DNA of 64,000 nt from positions 62,001-126,000 of the forward strand of contig CACCLU010000002.1 in assembly GCA_902546975.1 (NCBI GenBank), written 5' to 3'. The notes beneath the pieces were generated by a model, which made no database searches, had not been told where the DNA came from, and saw only the letters and a program-made list of their open reading frames with translations. Shown here piece by piece: positions 52,691-61,344 of this stretch (position 1 is the first letter of the stretch; each line of letters begins with the position of its first letter). This stretch comes from an uncultured Alphaproteobacteria bacterium (GTDB taxonomy: Bacteria; Pseudomonadota; Alphaproteobacteria; HIMB59). The translations under genes were made by a program, and so were the position numbers.

Positions 52691-55600
52691 ATGAAACTAA
52701 TTTTAATATCATTATATTTAATTTTTTTCTGTCAATTCAATGCTTTGAGTAATGAAGTTGATGAATGTAAAAAGTTGGCTTCATACCCAGTAAATAATGA
52801 TTTTGAGTATGGTGTAATAAGCATTGATAGTGAAGAGCAAGCAAAAGAAATCATTAAAATTTGTGACAGGTCAATTAAAAATGATCCAACAAATGGAGAA
52901 TATTATTTAAATTTATCACGAGCATATTATTTCTTAGAGGATTATCAAAAAGAAATTGAATTATTGTATCAGGCAATTGAAAATAATTATTTTGATCAAG
53001 TTTATTATGATCTTAGTGAATTATACCTTTATGGTTTACATGATCCAATTAATCAGACACCTGATGTAGAAAAATCAATAGAACTATTATTTGAAGGAGA
53101 TAAAAATGGTGATCATTTCTCACAATATTTGTTAGGTTTTTATTATTTATTTGGAGATTTTGAGGAGATATTAGGACCTGCAGACATCAAAAAAGCCATA
53201 AAATATTTTGAAAAATCAAAAAGTGAAAATATATATTCTTTTCTTCAGTACACTTTAAGAGCAATGCCAGCTAATGAGCAAATTGATATTTTAAAAGAAA
53301 TTAATTCTCTCTATGATGAAAATAATTTTTTACATAATGTGCCTTTAGGATGGATTAATTATCATCTTTCAGATATTTATTCACGAAATTATCAATTCAT
53401 AGAACAAATCAATGCAGCTAAAAATACAGTAAAGTTTATTTCTTCAGTTTATGGTAATGATTACATAGGACTTTCTAGTGATTACCAACTTTTAGCAGAG
53501 GCACACATGAGGCAGGGGCTTTTTAGTGAAGCAGATAAATTTTTAAATAAATCTTTTTTTATTTTGAACAGTAATGATTATTCAAATTTTGAATATGAAT
53601 ATTTTGAATTAGTCTACACATTTGCTGAGCTAGCAATAGCACAACAACAAGATGAAAAAGCGTTTAATTCATTTAGAGAAATTGCTAATTATTTTGAGAA
53701 TAATGAAAGAGGCTTTCCACTTTTAGAGGGATATACATATCTATATTTAGCAGATTTTTATTTAACTAAAAAAAATTATATAAAATCAGAGGAATTGATA
53801 AAAAAAGCTGAAACGGTTTTAGAGCCTTATAAGAGTCTCTCTTTTTATTATGAGGGTTTCACTGAAATAAAGATAGATCAACTATTTTTATCTGATAGAC
53901 ATGAGGAATTAAATCTTTTCCTTAATTCTTACAAAAAATATTTTGAAGATCCAAATAATCAAAATAATTTAAATACTACAGAAATACTTAATTATAAATA
54001 TTTGATTTCAAAATATGATTACATGCAAAAAAATCCATTAAAATGTGTAAGAGAAATTAATAATAATTTAAATTTAATTGAAGAATTAAAAATCAATCAA
54101 AGTACTTTTGAGTTTGATAATTTAATTGTTCTAGGTAACTGTTACAGATCTTTATCTAACAGCTCTGACGCATATCACTCTTTTATTAGAGCTTTGAAGT
54201 TAAAAAATAATTCACGCGCAATTAGAGATCGTTTTTATCCCAAACATAACATTGAGGATATATATAATTTTGTAATGCAATATTCAATTGATAACAGTAT
54301 TTTCAATCAAGATTTATTTGAGATAATTCAAATTTCTAATTTGGAAGATACATCATCAGCAATTGATGAGATGTTTATTAGAGAAAATATAAAAAATATT
54401 GAATTAAAGGAGTTGCTTAATATGAAAAGATTACTCCAATCGTCTTTAGATAAAATTAATTCTGATATTTTGAAAATAAGAACAGTTAGTAGCAATAATA
54501 ATACAGATCAAAAAGAATTATTTGAAAGAAAAAATAACCTTCAAAATGAAATTAATTTTATTGATATTGATCTTGCTGATAAACATCCAGACTTAATTGA
54601 CTATGTTAATACTAAGCGTTTAAAATTAGATACAATACAAAAAGAAATATCTAAGAATGAGGTGATTATAAAATTTATAGAGATTAATGATAGTGTTTAT
54701 GTTGCTGTCCTTGATAATGTTAATTTTAAATTAGAGTTAATTACTACTGAAAAGCAAATATTAAAAAGAAATATCAAAAAATATAGATCGTTGTTAGAGA
54801 ATCCTTTTTCTTCTTCTAATTCATTTGCAATCGGAAATGATATTTACAATAATTTATTCAAGAAAGTCTCCAAGCAGATAAATGGCAAAAGTAATATCTA
54901 TATTATCATGTCTCCCCTAATAAATAGTTTGCCTTTAGAGACCTTGTTAAAAGTAAATAAAAATAATTCAAATTTTTCTGAAATGGATTGGCTAATAAAT
55001 CATTTTAATTTTAAATATTTACCTACTTTTAAATCATTTAATTCTTTGAAATTACTTCAGGCGAAAAACACAATGGGCTTAGAGTATTTAGGAGTTGGTG
55101 ATCCTGTAATAGATGATGTAGACACAAATAAATTTAGTTTTTCATCTTTTCTTTTGAGAGGATTAAATGAAGAATTCATAACATACTTAAAAGAATTACC
55201 TGAGCTACCTAATACATCAAATGAAATAAATCGAATTGGTGAAAATTTCAAAAATAAAAAAATTCTTCTAAGAGAAGATGCATCAGAATTAAATATTGCA
55301 TACAAAGATAACACTTCAAGATTCATAGTTTTTGCAACTCACGCTCTCATGCCCCATGAATTAGGTGACAAATCTTTACCAGGATTGGTTTTAACAATAC
55401 CAGATACGGTTAATGAAAATATGGATGGTTTATTAACAACTTCTGAAATAATTAATACAAATTTTACTTCTGAGCTCATCATACTATCTGCTTGTAATAC
55501 TGCTGCTGGAGACATCGAGAATATAAATTCTCTCTCCGGTTTAACAAAATCATTTTTCTTTTCTGGGGCTAAAAATATTATTGCTTCGCACTGGTCTGTA

Positions 55601-55759
55601 GAAACATACTCTGCTGAAAAAACAACCATTAACTTATTTGAAAAATCTGATGAAAGTTACTCAAGACGGTTGAGAAAATCAAAACTAGATTTAATTAAAG
55701 AAGATGATACAGGACACCCCTTTTTTTGGGCGCCATTTATATTTATAGGCACAAATTAA
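52691..55759 (+). CDS. Exported TPR-CHAT protease
   Basis: A 1022-aa protein with a signal peptide (LILISLYLIFFCQFNALS). Residues about 40-560 are TPR/Sel1-like helical repeats (for example DPTNGEYYLNLSRAYYFLEDY), followed by a linker helix and, from about residue 640, a CHAT (caspase-HetF-associated) protease domain. The catalytic dyad is His884 (FATHALMPHE) and Cys935 (ILSACNTAAGD), and the family's C-terminal HPFFWAPFIFIG is complete. CHAT proteases cleave specific protein partners, often triggered through the repeats. It lies directly before the sigma-factor operon (60 bp to the small ORF) and is divergent from the small secreted protein. No sigma-type promoter was found ahead of it. Confidence 0.88.
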   Translation: MKLILISLYLIFFCQFNALSNEVDECKKLASYPVNNDFEYGVISIDSEEQAKEIIKICDRSIKNDPTNGEYYLNLSRAYYFLEDYQKEIELLYQAIENNYFDQVYYDLSELYLYGLHDPINQTPDVEKSIELLFEGDKNGDHFSQYLLGFYYLFGDFEEILGPADIKKAIKYFEKSKSENIYSFLQYTLRAMPANEQIDILKEINSLYDENNFLHNVPLGWINYHLSDIYSRNYQFIEQINAAKNTVKFISSVYGNDYIGLSSDYQLLAEAHMRQGLFSEADKFLNKSFFILNSNDYSNFEYEYFELVYTFAELAIAQQQDEKAFNSFREIANYFENNERGFPLLEGYTYLYLADFYLTKKNYIKSEELIKKAETVLEPYKSLSFYYEGFTEIKIDQLFLSDRHEELNLFLNSYKKYFEDPNNQNNLNTTEILNYKYLISKYDYMQKNPLKCVREINNNLNLIEELKINQSTFEFDNLIVLGNCYRSLSNSSDAYHSFIRALKLKNNSRAIRDRFYPKHNIEDIYNFVMQYSIDNSIFNQDLFEIIQISNLEDTSSAIDEMFIRENIKNIELKELLNMKRLLQSSLDKINSDILKIRTVSSNNNTDQKELFERKNNLQNEINFIDIDLADKHPDLIDYVNTKRLKLDTIQKEISKNEVIIKFIEINDSVYVAVLDNVNFKLELITTEKQILKRNIKKYRSLLENPFSSSNSFAIGNDIYNNLFKKVSKQINGKSNIYIIMSPLINSLPLETLLKVNKNNSNFSEMDWLINHFNFKYLPTFKSFNSLKLLQAKNTMGLEYLGVGDPVIDDVDTNKFSFSSFLLRGLNEEFITYLKELPELPNTSNEINRIGENFKNKKILLREDASELNIAYKDNTSRFIVFATHALMPHELGDKSLPGLVLTIPDTVNENMDGLLTTSEIINTNFTSELIILSACNTAAGDIENINSLSGLTKSFFFSGAKNIIASHWSVETYSAEKTTINLFEKSDESYSRRLRKSKLDLIKEDDTGHPFFWAPFIFIGTN

Positions 55760-55774
55760 AATAATTTAATAAAA

Positions 55775-55800
55775 GGGAATAAATTTATTAATTTTTCGTC
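55775..55800 (+). promoter_or_regulatory. ECF-type promoter (GGGAATA-N15-CGTC), sigma-factor operon
   Basis: GGGAATA (55775-55781) and CGTC (55797-55800), 15 nt apart, sit between the CHAT gene and the 48-aa ORF that precedes the sigma gene. This would make the sigma factor autoregulated. The first ATG is 19 nt downstream, with AAGGAG between. Confidence 0.8.
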
Positions 55801-55819
55801 CTAAAAGGAGAGACCATTA

Positions 55820-55966
55820 ATGAAATTTTTAAAATATTTATATTTTATTTTAGCATTTAAAATATTCATTTTATTTACAAATAGATATTTAAACGCAAGG
55901 TTTATCGATTATGCTTTATTTACTGACGAAGTCGTATTGGGGTTGAAATACATTGTTAGTTCATAG
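55820..55966 (+). CDS. Small hydrophobic exported or membrane peptide (48 aa)
   Basis: A short reading frame (ATG 55820 to TAG 55966) with an excellent AAGGAG ribosome-binding site. It has a hydrophobic N-terminal half (LYFILAFKIFILFT) and a polar tail (NRYLNARFIDYALF). It is the first frame after the sigma-type promoter and precedes the sigma gene by 46 bp. It could be a leader peptide, a membrane regulator or a sensor for the system. No family recognised. Confidence 0.6.
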   Translation: MKFLKYLYFILAFKIFILFTNRYLNARFIDYALFTDEVVLGLKYIVSS

Positions 55967-56012
55967 TTATAACTATATTTGCTATAATTATCATCAGGAG
56001 TTTAAAAATATT

Positions 56013-56606
56013 TTGAGCAAGCTTAATAAATTAATTGAACAATTCCAATTAAGACTTAAGAGATACGCTTATATTTTAACAAGAAACATAGAGGACGCTG
56101 AGGATTTATTTTCACAGGTTTGTGTTAAGATAATGGAAAAATATGACAACTCTGTTGTACATTTTTACTCCTGGGCAAAAACAATCACGTACAATACCCA
56201 CCTAGATAATATAAGAAAGAAATACATTAAAAATTCAAAAGGAGAAAAATTTAGGATATCAGAGCTAGAATATGACAATTTTTATGATTATGACGAGGAA
56301 GGTAAGAAATTAAAGTCATCTGAAAAAAAAGCACAGTCAGCTGAGGATTTAAAAAGATTATCAAAAGTAATTAGCGATGAGGATAGATATTACATGGACA
56401 GATATCAAATCACGATGAATTTAATACTAGAATTACCACTAATTCAAAGAGAAGTTTTGATGCTTCACGTAGATGGTGATAGCTATAATCAGATAGCTGA
56501 AAAGTTAGAAATGGCAAAAGGGACAGTAATGAGTACATTATGCCGAGCTCGGGAAAAACTTACTAAGCTACTAATGGAAAGCGATAAAAATGAGCAATTG
56601 GACTAA
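56013..56606 (+). CDS. ECF-family RNA polymerase sigma factor
   Basis: A 197-aa sigma factor. Region 2 is seen as IEQFQLRLKRYAYILTRN, then EDAEDLFSQVCVKIME and FYSWAKTITYNTHLDNIRKK. Region 4 is near the end: LPLIQREVLMLHVDGDSYNQ, then IAEKLEMAKGTVMSTLCRA. The linker between is unusually long and acidic (DYDEEGKKLKSSEKKAQSAED). I chose the TTG at 56013 because AGGAG precedes it; an earlier TTG at 55953 would add 20 residues. It overlaps the anti-sigma gene by 17 bp. The five GGAATA-N15-CGTC sites nearby are its presumed targets. Confidence 0.9.
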   Translation: MSKLNKLIEQFQLRLKRYAYILTRNIEDAEDLFSQVCVKIMEKYDNSVVHFYSWAKTITYNTHLDNIRKKYIKNSKGEKFRISELEYDNFYDYDEEGKKLKSSEKKAQSAEDLKRLSKVISDEDRYYMDRYQITMNLILELPLIQREVLMLHVDGDSYNQIAEKLEMAKGTVMSTLCRAREKLTKLLMESDKNEQLD

Positions 56607-57210
56607 AGAAGAAATAATGGCTTATGCTGATAGCCAGTTAGACGAGTCATCTATTAAAAGAATTCAAGACGCAATTTCATCAGATCCTGAGGCAAAGGAT
56701 TTTTATGAGTCTATGATATTTAGTGATGACGTGATTAAAGATACTATGCAACAACTTGAGACTAGCTTTAAAAAAAATATTAATAGTAAGTTTCAAAGTC
56801 AGTATGAAAAACAAAATGAACATCAAAGAAAACCCAATAAAATAAAATCTGCTGTTCGTTCAATTAGTATCAAATCTATTTTTATACCAGCACTTATAGG
56901 TTTGAGTTTATTTGCGTCTTTAGGATATTTTATTGGCCAAAACACGCAGCAACAGCTCCTGATGAGAGGAGGAGAAACAGAAGAGTTTGATCAGTATAGA
57001 GATGAAATTGAAAATTTTTTAAATCTTGGCTCTGATGGAGAAAAATATGTCATCAATGAAAATGAAGAAAACGAAATGTCTTTTTCTATAATTTCTACAA
57101 ATTTTACTCCTGACATTTGTAGAAAAGTTGAATTTGAAAATATAAGATATATTCAGATTTTTAAGGCATGTAAAATGGGGGAGACATGGTCATTTCAGCT
57201 TTTAGAGTAG
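56590..57210 (+). CDS. Membrane-anchored anti-sigma factor
   Basis: A 206-aa single-pass membrane protein overlapping the sigma gene. Residues about 1-50 resemble a short anti-sigma domain (EEIMAYADSQLDESSIKRIQ, then AISSDPEAKDFYESM), a helical form without the zinc-binding HxxxCxxC motif. A basic linker leads to a transmembrane helix (IFIPALIGLSLFASLGYFIG, about residues 97-116) and an acidic periplasmic domain with two cysteines (PDICRKV and FKACKMG). This topology suits regulated proteolysis: a periplasmic cut followed by an intramembrane cut would free the sigma factor. It overlaps the trypsin-like gene by 25 bp. Confidence 0.8.
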   Translation: MSNWTKEEIMAYADSQLDESSIKRIQDAISSDPEAKDFYESMIFSDDVIKDTMQQLETSFKKNINSKFQSQYEKQNEHQRKPNKIKSAVRSISIKSIFIPALIGLSLFASLGYFIGQNTQQQLLMRGGETEEFDQYRDEIENFLNLGSDGEKYVINENEENEMSFSIISTNFTPDICRKVEFENIRYIQIFKACKMGETWSFQLLE

Positions 57211-58742
57211 CTACTTTATTATTTATCACTTTTAGCGCATATGCATCTAATATTGACTTTGATCTTTATTTGACTAATCCAGATCAATCAAAATCTATAC
57301 ACGTCTCTAATAATGAAATTATTCCTTTGGAGGGCAATCTTCAAATCAAAATCTATTCTAAAGAAGATGGATTAATAAATATTTTCTATGAGTCACAAGA
57401 AACACCAAGAGATTCAATTCTCCTAAATCCCATAGAAATTAAAGCTGGCCAAGTAATCACAATTCCCTCTGATGAACAGTCATTTTTTATAGATTTATCG
57501 CCTGGTGAAGTAAATTTTGAATTAGCTTTTAAAGGAGAAAATGAGTCTTCAATAAAAAAAACCACAGTAACTGCATTTGACACTAATACTCTAGTAAAAA
57601 GTTCCATTAGAGAATTAATTAATTTTACTTCATCTACCTCTAACACTGCTGAATTACCAGTTTATGAGATAGACGAAATGAATACCGACTATTCAGCGCT
57701 AATTGAAATAAACAACAGAGTCTCAAATTTAGTTAATAATGACTTGGTATTAAGAGGCTCTAGTATTTTCTCTAAAATTGCTAAAGGCACTGTTTATATT
57801 GAAAATTATCAAAATGATGAGTGGGTAGGTATTGGTTCTGGAATCTTACTAAATGATTATCAAATAATAACAAACCTTCATGTTATAAAAGATGCTGATA
57901 CAATTTATGTTGCACCATATGGAGAGGCAAAAAAAGGTGATGTATTAGATTTCAGCGTTCATCGTGCAGAAATTTTAAAAATAGCAGAGGATAAAGACCT
58001 TGCATTGATTCAAACATCAAAAATTTCTGACGATATTAATATTTTAGAATTCATCTCACTGAATGAATTAGAAGTCGGAATGAATACTCATGCAGTAGGG
58101 CATCCGGACCCCCAAGAAACATGGTCTTACGCAAAGGGTTATATCAGCGGTATTAGAAAGAATTATAAAACGGAATATGATTTCATATCTTTGAAAGCTG
58201 ACGTAATTCAAAATTCAACAGATATAGTTCCTGGTTTTTCTGGGGGACCACTGACAAATGATGAAGGAAAGATAATAGGCATCAACTCATTTGGAATTGA
58301 TGATGGCTTTGAATATGCAGTAACCACAGATGAAATTTTAGACTTCCTAAAAAACCCTAATAATTTTGATGGTTGGCAAGTCGACGATATCTCAACAGAA
58401 AGTAAAGTTATTAATGAAGAATTTATGAACCCCAACAACTACGAATGTTTGGATACCAATAAAGACGGTAAAAATGACTATTGTGGTATTGATAAAGATC
58501 AATCGAATTACTATGAAGTAATATATGTAGACATAGACTATGACGGCACATTTGATGAACTGAGATTAGATATGAATGAAAATGAATGTGATGAAATTGT
58601 TGTAACTATTGGTGGAAGTAGTAAATACCCTGATACTTATGATAAATACTATTTTGATTTGGAAGATGATAAAAGTGGTTACGATAAGGTTGGACACGAT
58701 AATAACAACGACGGTATTGTAGACGAATATCAAACAATATAA
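57186..58742 (+). CDS. Exported trypsin-like serine protease with Ca-binding-type C-terminus
   Basis: A 518-aa protein. A signal peptide (VATLLFITFSAYA) precedes an N-terminal beta-rich region (to about residue 170), followed by a chymotrypsin/HtrA-type protease domain with the full triad His232 (ITNLHVIKD), Asp271 (DKDLAL) and Ser352 (VPGFSGGPL). There is no PDZ domain. The C-terminal 90 residues contain Asp/Asn-rich loops (DTNKDGKNDYCG, DIDYDGTFDE, DNNNDGIVDEY) like calcium-binding thrombospondin-3/EF-hand-like repeats. In the sigma operon it is the natural candidate for cutting the anti-sigma periplasmic domain, or for acting on the damaged envelope. Confidence 0.85.
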   Translation: MVISAFRVATLLFITFSAYASNIDFDLYLTNPDQSKSIHVSNNEIIPLEGNLQIKIYSKEDGLINIFYESQETPRDSILLNPIEIKAGQVITIPSDEQSFFIDLSPGEVNFELAFKGENESSIKKTTVTAFDTNTLVKSSIRELINFTSSTSNTAELPVYEIDEMNTDYSALIEINNRVSNLVNNDLVLRGSSIFSKIAKGTVYIENYQNDEWVGIGSGILLNDYQIITNLHVIKDADTIYVAPYGEAKKGDVLDFSVHRAEILKIAEDKDLALIQTSKISDDINILEFISLNELEVGMNTHAVGHPDPQETWSYAKGYISGIRKNYKTEYDFISLKADVIQNSTDIVPGFSGGPLTNDEGKIIGINSFGIDDGFEYAVTTDEILDFLKNPNNFDGWQVDDISTESKVINEEFMNPNNYECLDTNKDGKNDYCGIDKDQSNYYEVIYVDIDYDGTFDELRLDMNENECDEIVVTIGGSSKYPDTYDKYYFDLEDDKSGYDKVGHDNNNDGIVDEYQTI

Positions 58743-58773
58743 TCAGGTCGTTCAACAATTTTTTTAAACTCTA

Positions 58774-58799
58774 GGGAATATTTTTACTCAGTTTACGTC
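58774..58799 (+). promoter_or_regulatory. ECF-type promoter (GGGAATA-N15-CGTC), DUF2167-PrsW unit
   Basis: GGGAATA (58774-58780) and CGTC (58796-58799), 15 nt apart, are followed 23 nt later by the ATG of the DUF2167 gene, with a TAAGGAG between. Identical in spacing to the sites at 52640, 55775, 60571 and 62574. Confidence 0.8.
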
Positions 58800-58822
58800 T
58801 TAGTAATCATAAGGAGTTTACC

Positions 58823-59731
58823 ATGAAACAAAAAATAATTAATTTTTTTACATTAAATTTTATAATTTTTCTTTTACCCATCTACCATCTCTCTGCGGCT
58901 GTTGATAAAACACCTATTACCCAAGAAGAAATGATAGACAAAGTCTATGAATTTGATTGGGTAACTTCAGATACTAAATCACAAGTTAATGTTTTAAGTT
59001 CAAATGCATTTTTATATTTAAATCAATTTTATTATGCAGACATTTTAACTAATTACAATCAAGTCCAACAACTTATGTTCTGGGCCAACGGTGTAGAATA
59101 TCCAAGCACAACTCATTACATTGATATTTTTATAGATAATGAAAAGTCTTATACAATAAATATAGAAAAATTTACTAATGATGGATACATCAAAGGGGAT
59201 GATTGGGATAATGTTGACGCTGTATCCTTTATCAAAGAATTAAAATCAGGATCTGATAAAGCAAATAAAGAAAGAGTCAAAAATGGATATGCTACTGTTG
59301 AAGACATCACATGGCATATTAAACCAAGCTATAACAAAGAGTTGGGTTATGTATTTTATTCTCTTTTAGTAAAATTTAATGATGGAAGTGAGACTTTTAA
59401 TTCTACTGCTATGGTATTAGGACGTAAGGGTTATACTGATATCACCTTTTTGTTTAAAGAGTCTATTGCTGATGTCATGCCGACAGAAATTGATAAAGTT
59501 GTAAAAAACTTTAAATATAATCAAGGCTCTCAATATACCGACTTCAAATCAGGAGATAAAATTGCTGCTTATGGAGTTGGTGCCTTGGTAGCAGGATCTT
59601 TAGGTATAAAAGGACTAGCTAAGACAGGTGCTTTAGCTGCTGTGCTTGCATTTGCAAAAAAAGCTTGGTTCATAGTTTTATTTCCATTTATCTTTTTGTT
59701 CAGAAAGCTTTCATCAAAAAGAGAAAAATAA
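58823..59731 (+). CDS. DUF2167 membrane protein
   Basis: A 302-aa exported membrane protein. A signal peptide precedes a large periplasmic domain. The sequence DGYIKGDDWDNVDAVSFIKE, followed by TWHIKPSYNKELGYVFYSLL, matches DUF2167, which ends, as here, in two close transmembrane helices (KIAAYGVGALVAGSLGIKGL and AKKAWFIVLFPFIFLF). DUF2167 proteins are of unknown function, often in stress or envelope contexts. It precedes PrsW by 8 bp and is behind its own sigma-type promoter. Confidence 0.82.
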   Translation: MKQKIINFFTLNFIIFLLPIYHLSAAVDKTPITQEEMIDKVYEFDWVTSDTKSQVNVLSSNAFLYLNQFYYADILTNYNQVQQLMFWANGVEYPSTTHYIDIFIDNEKSYTINIEKFTNDGYIKGDDWDNVDAVSFIKELKSGSDKANKERVKNGYATVEDITWHIKPSYNKELGYVFYSLLVKFNDGSETFNSTAMVLGRKGYTDITFLFKESIADVMPTEIDKVVKNFKYNQGSQYTDFKSGDKIAAYGVGALVAGSLGIKGLAKTGALAAVLAFAKKAWFIVLFPFIFLFRKLSSKREK

Positions 59732-59739
59732 ATAGTTAA

Positions 59740-60564
59740 ATGTTTGGATCACAAACCTCACTGACCCTACACAGCCTGGCCTCAATTATACCGGTAATAA
59801 TAATTTTATTTTATGTGTATAAAAGAGACCTCTTCCCTGAGCCACCAAGAATTGTCATATCGACATTTTTTCTTGGCGTAGCCAGTATCTTGCCGATCCA
59901 ATTGCTGATTCCTGTAGTTGAGGGGATTGGTGAAAATTTGAATTTACAAGGAGAGGATTATTATTATTACCTCTCCTTTATTAGAGCAAGCTTTTTAGAA
60001 GAGCTTTTTAAATGGCTTATATTGGTTCTATATTGTTCAAAACTCAATGAGTTTGATGAACCAATGGATGCATTAGTTTATGGTGTTGCTGTGTCTCTCG
60101 GTTTTGCTGCTTTTGAAAATTATCAATATGTATCAAGTTACTTCATAAATGATGGGGCCGAAGCAGCTAAAAGTGTTCTTATTCATCGCTCTTATACAGC
60201 TATTTTATTGCATTCTTTATGTGGAGTTTTTATGGGCTTTTACATTAGGGATGCTATTTTTCGTAAGGAAAATTATAAATTAAATTTGTTTTTATCATTA
60301 TTTTACCCCGTTTGCCTACACGGTTTTTATGATGAGATAATTTTTTCCCCGTCTTTTTCATCGTATTGGATTTATATTTTGTTGGGCTTGCTATTAGTAA
60401 GAGCTATATACTTATTTCAAAAAGAGAGAAAATTACAAATTTCGGGTTTATTTGAGGGAAATATTAAGAAACATAACTATATAAGAAATTCGGAAGTCAT
60501 TCTTATGTCTTGTTTAACTTTATTATTACTTGTTTTTGGACTTCAATTAATCAAATTTTTCTAA
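59740..60564 (+). CDS. PrsW-family intramembrane protease
   Basis: A 274-aa protein with about eight transmembrane helices. The four conserved PrsW elements are present: the Glu-Glu pair in SFLEELFKWLIL, the Glu in GFAAFENYQYV, the His in LLHSLCGVFMGF and the His in CLHGFYDEI. In Bacillus subtilis PrsW cleaves the anti-sigma factor RsiW. Here it stands beside an ECF sigma/anti-sigma pair and under a matching promoter, so it probably releases this sigma factor; this would be positive feedback. Spacing of 8 bp from DUF2167 suggests a two-gene operon. Confidence 0.85.
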   Translation: MFGSQTSLTLHSLASIIPVIIILFYVYKRDLFPEPPRIVISTFFLGVASILPIQLLIPVVEGIGENLNLQGEDYYYYLSFIRASFLEELFKWLILVLYCSKLNEFDEPMDALVYGVAVSLGFAAFENYQYVSSYFINDGAEAAKSVLIHRSYTAILLHSLCGVFMGFYIRDAIFRKENYKLNLFLSLFYPVCLHGFYDEIIFSPSFSSYWIYILLGLLLVRAIYLFQKERKLQISGLFEGNIKKHNYIRNSEVILMSCLTLLLLVFGLQLIKFF

Positions 60565-60570
60565 AATTAA

Positions 60571-60596
60571 GGGAATAAAGAAATTTTTTATTCGTC
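60571..60596 (+). promoter_or_regulatory. ECF-type promoter (GGGAATA-N15-CGTC) before the 58-aa ORF
   Basis: GGGAATA (60571-60577) and CGTC (60593-60596), 15 nt apart, directly after the PrsW stop. The next ATG (60606) is only 9 nt away, so that ORF would be almost leaderless. The promoter could instead serve the gene at 60803. Confidence 0.75.
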
Positions 60597-60605
60597 TAGG
60601 TCTGT

Positions 60606-60782
60606 ATGAAAGAAATAATTTGTAGTTCAGTATGCTTATACAAATTAAAAATTTCATATTTTATATTAGTCATTTTTTTACTTCCTTTATGTCTAACAAA
60701 AGCATGCATAACTAGATGCCTTGTTGAGATAGGTTCTTCCCTCCACCCTTCCCTCAACAGGGCTCTAGATAAATATAATTAA
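60606..60782 (+). CDS. Small cysteine-containing exported peptide (58 aa), candidate
   Basis: An ORF from ATG 60606 to TAA 60782 with a hydrophobic leader (ISYFILVIFLLPLCLTKA) followed by a short mature part (CITRCLVEIGSSLHPSLNRA). The Leu-Thr-Lys-Ala-Cys end could be a lipobox-like sequence. No Shine-Dalgarno is present; initiation would be leaderless from the promoter at 60571-60596. Moderately plausible because of that promoter. Confidence 0.45.
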   Translation: MKEIICSSVCLYKLKISYFILVIFLLPLCLTKACITRCLVEIGSSLHPSLNRALDKYN

Positions 60783-60802
60783 AAAATAGGATTAAATAAA
60801 AA

Positions 60803-61216
60803 ATGAAATTATTTGATTACAATGATTGGAAAGATAATTATTACGATCATTTATTAGGGTATTTATATGAAGTTTGTAAATATGATGGTCTTAAAAATTT
60901 TTACAAAAAAAAAATTGATGAACTTGCCTACATCACTGATAAAGAATTAAATGTCATCCTGAATAAATTTGGAGAAATGAGTATCTTTCGATCACAATTA
61001 GATATTGAAATTATGAAAGATAAAATGTGGTGTGAGTACTGTCCATTAGAAAATTTAAAAGAAATAATAAAAGATAAATATTTTATTAAAACTTTTAATA
61101 AGACTCCTTCTGACGAAATGCTTGAGGAAGCTTTGGAACTAGTAATTATCAGCGAGGTGATTAAGATTCATGAGGATGAAAGATATAAAGAAATAATCAA
61201 AAAATTCTTAAATTAA
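60803..61216 (+). CDS. Hypothetical acidic protein
   Basis: A 137-aa soluble protein, rich in Lys, Glu and aromatic residues, predicted all-helical. It begins MKLFDYNDWKDNYYDHLLGY and has a CEYC pair (WCEYCPLENL) that may bind a metal. It lies between the sigma regulon genes and the methyltransferase, and may be transcribed from the promoter at 60571. I recognise no family. Confidence 0.6.
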   Translation: MKLFDYNDWKDNYYDHLLGYLYEVCKYDGLKNFYKKKIDELAYITDKELNVILNKFGEMSIFRSQLDIEIMKDKMWCEYCPLENLKEIIKDKYFIKTFNKTPSDEMLEEALELVIISEVIKIHEDERYKEIIKKFLN

Positions 61217-61344
61217 TTTTTGCAGTTAATAATACTCTTTGTATATTTAAGTTTGATAATTAAAAAAGCAAAACTATAAAAAAAAATAATAAATATAATA
61301 AATAATATCTTGATTTATAATTGTATTATTAATTAGATTATCAA

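Noticed and set aside
49824-58742. A type III-E CRISPR (Craspase) or gasdermin system
   Set aside because: No repeat-spacer array, no gRAMP/Cas7-11-like gene and no gasdermin-like protein is visible; only the CHAT, sigma and protease logic is shared.
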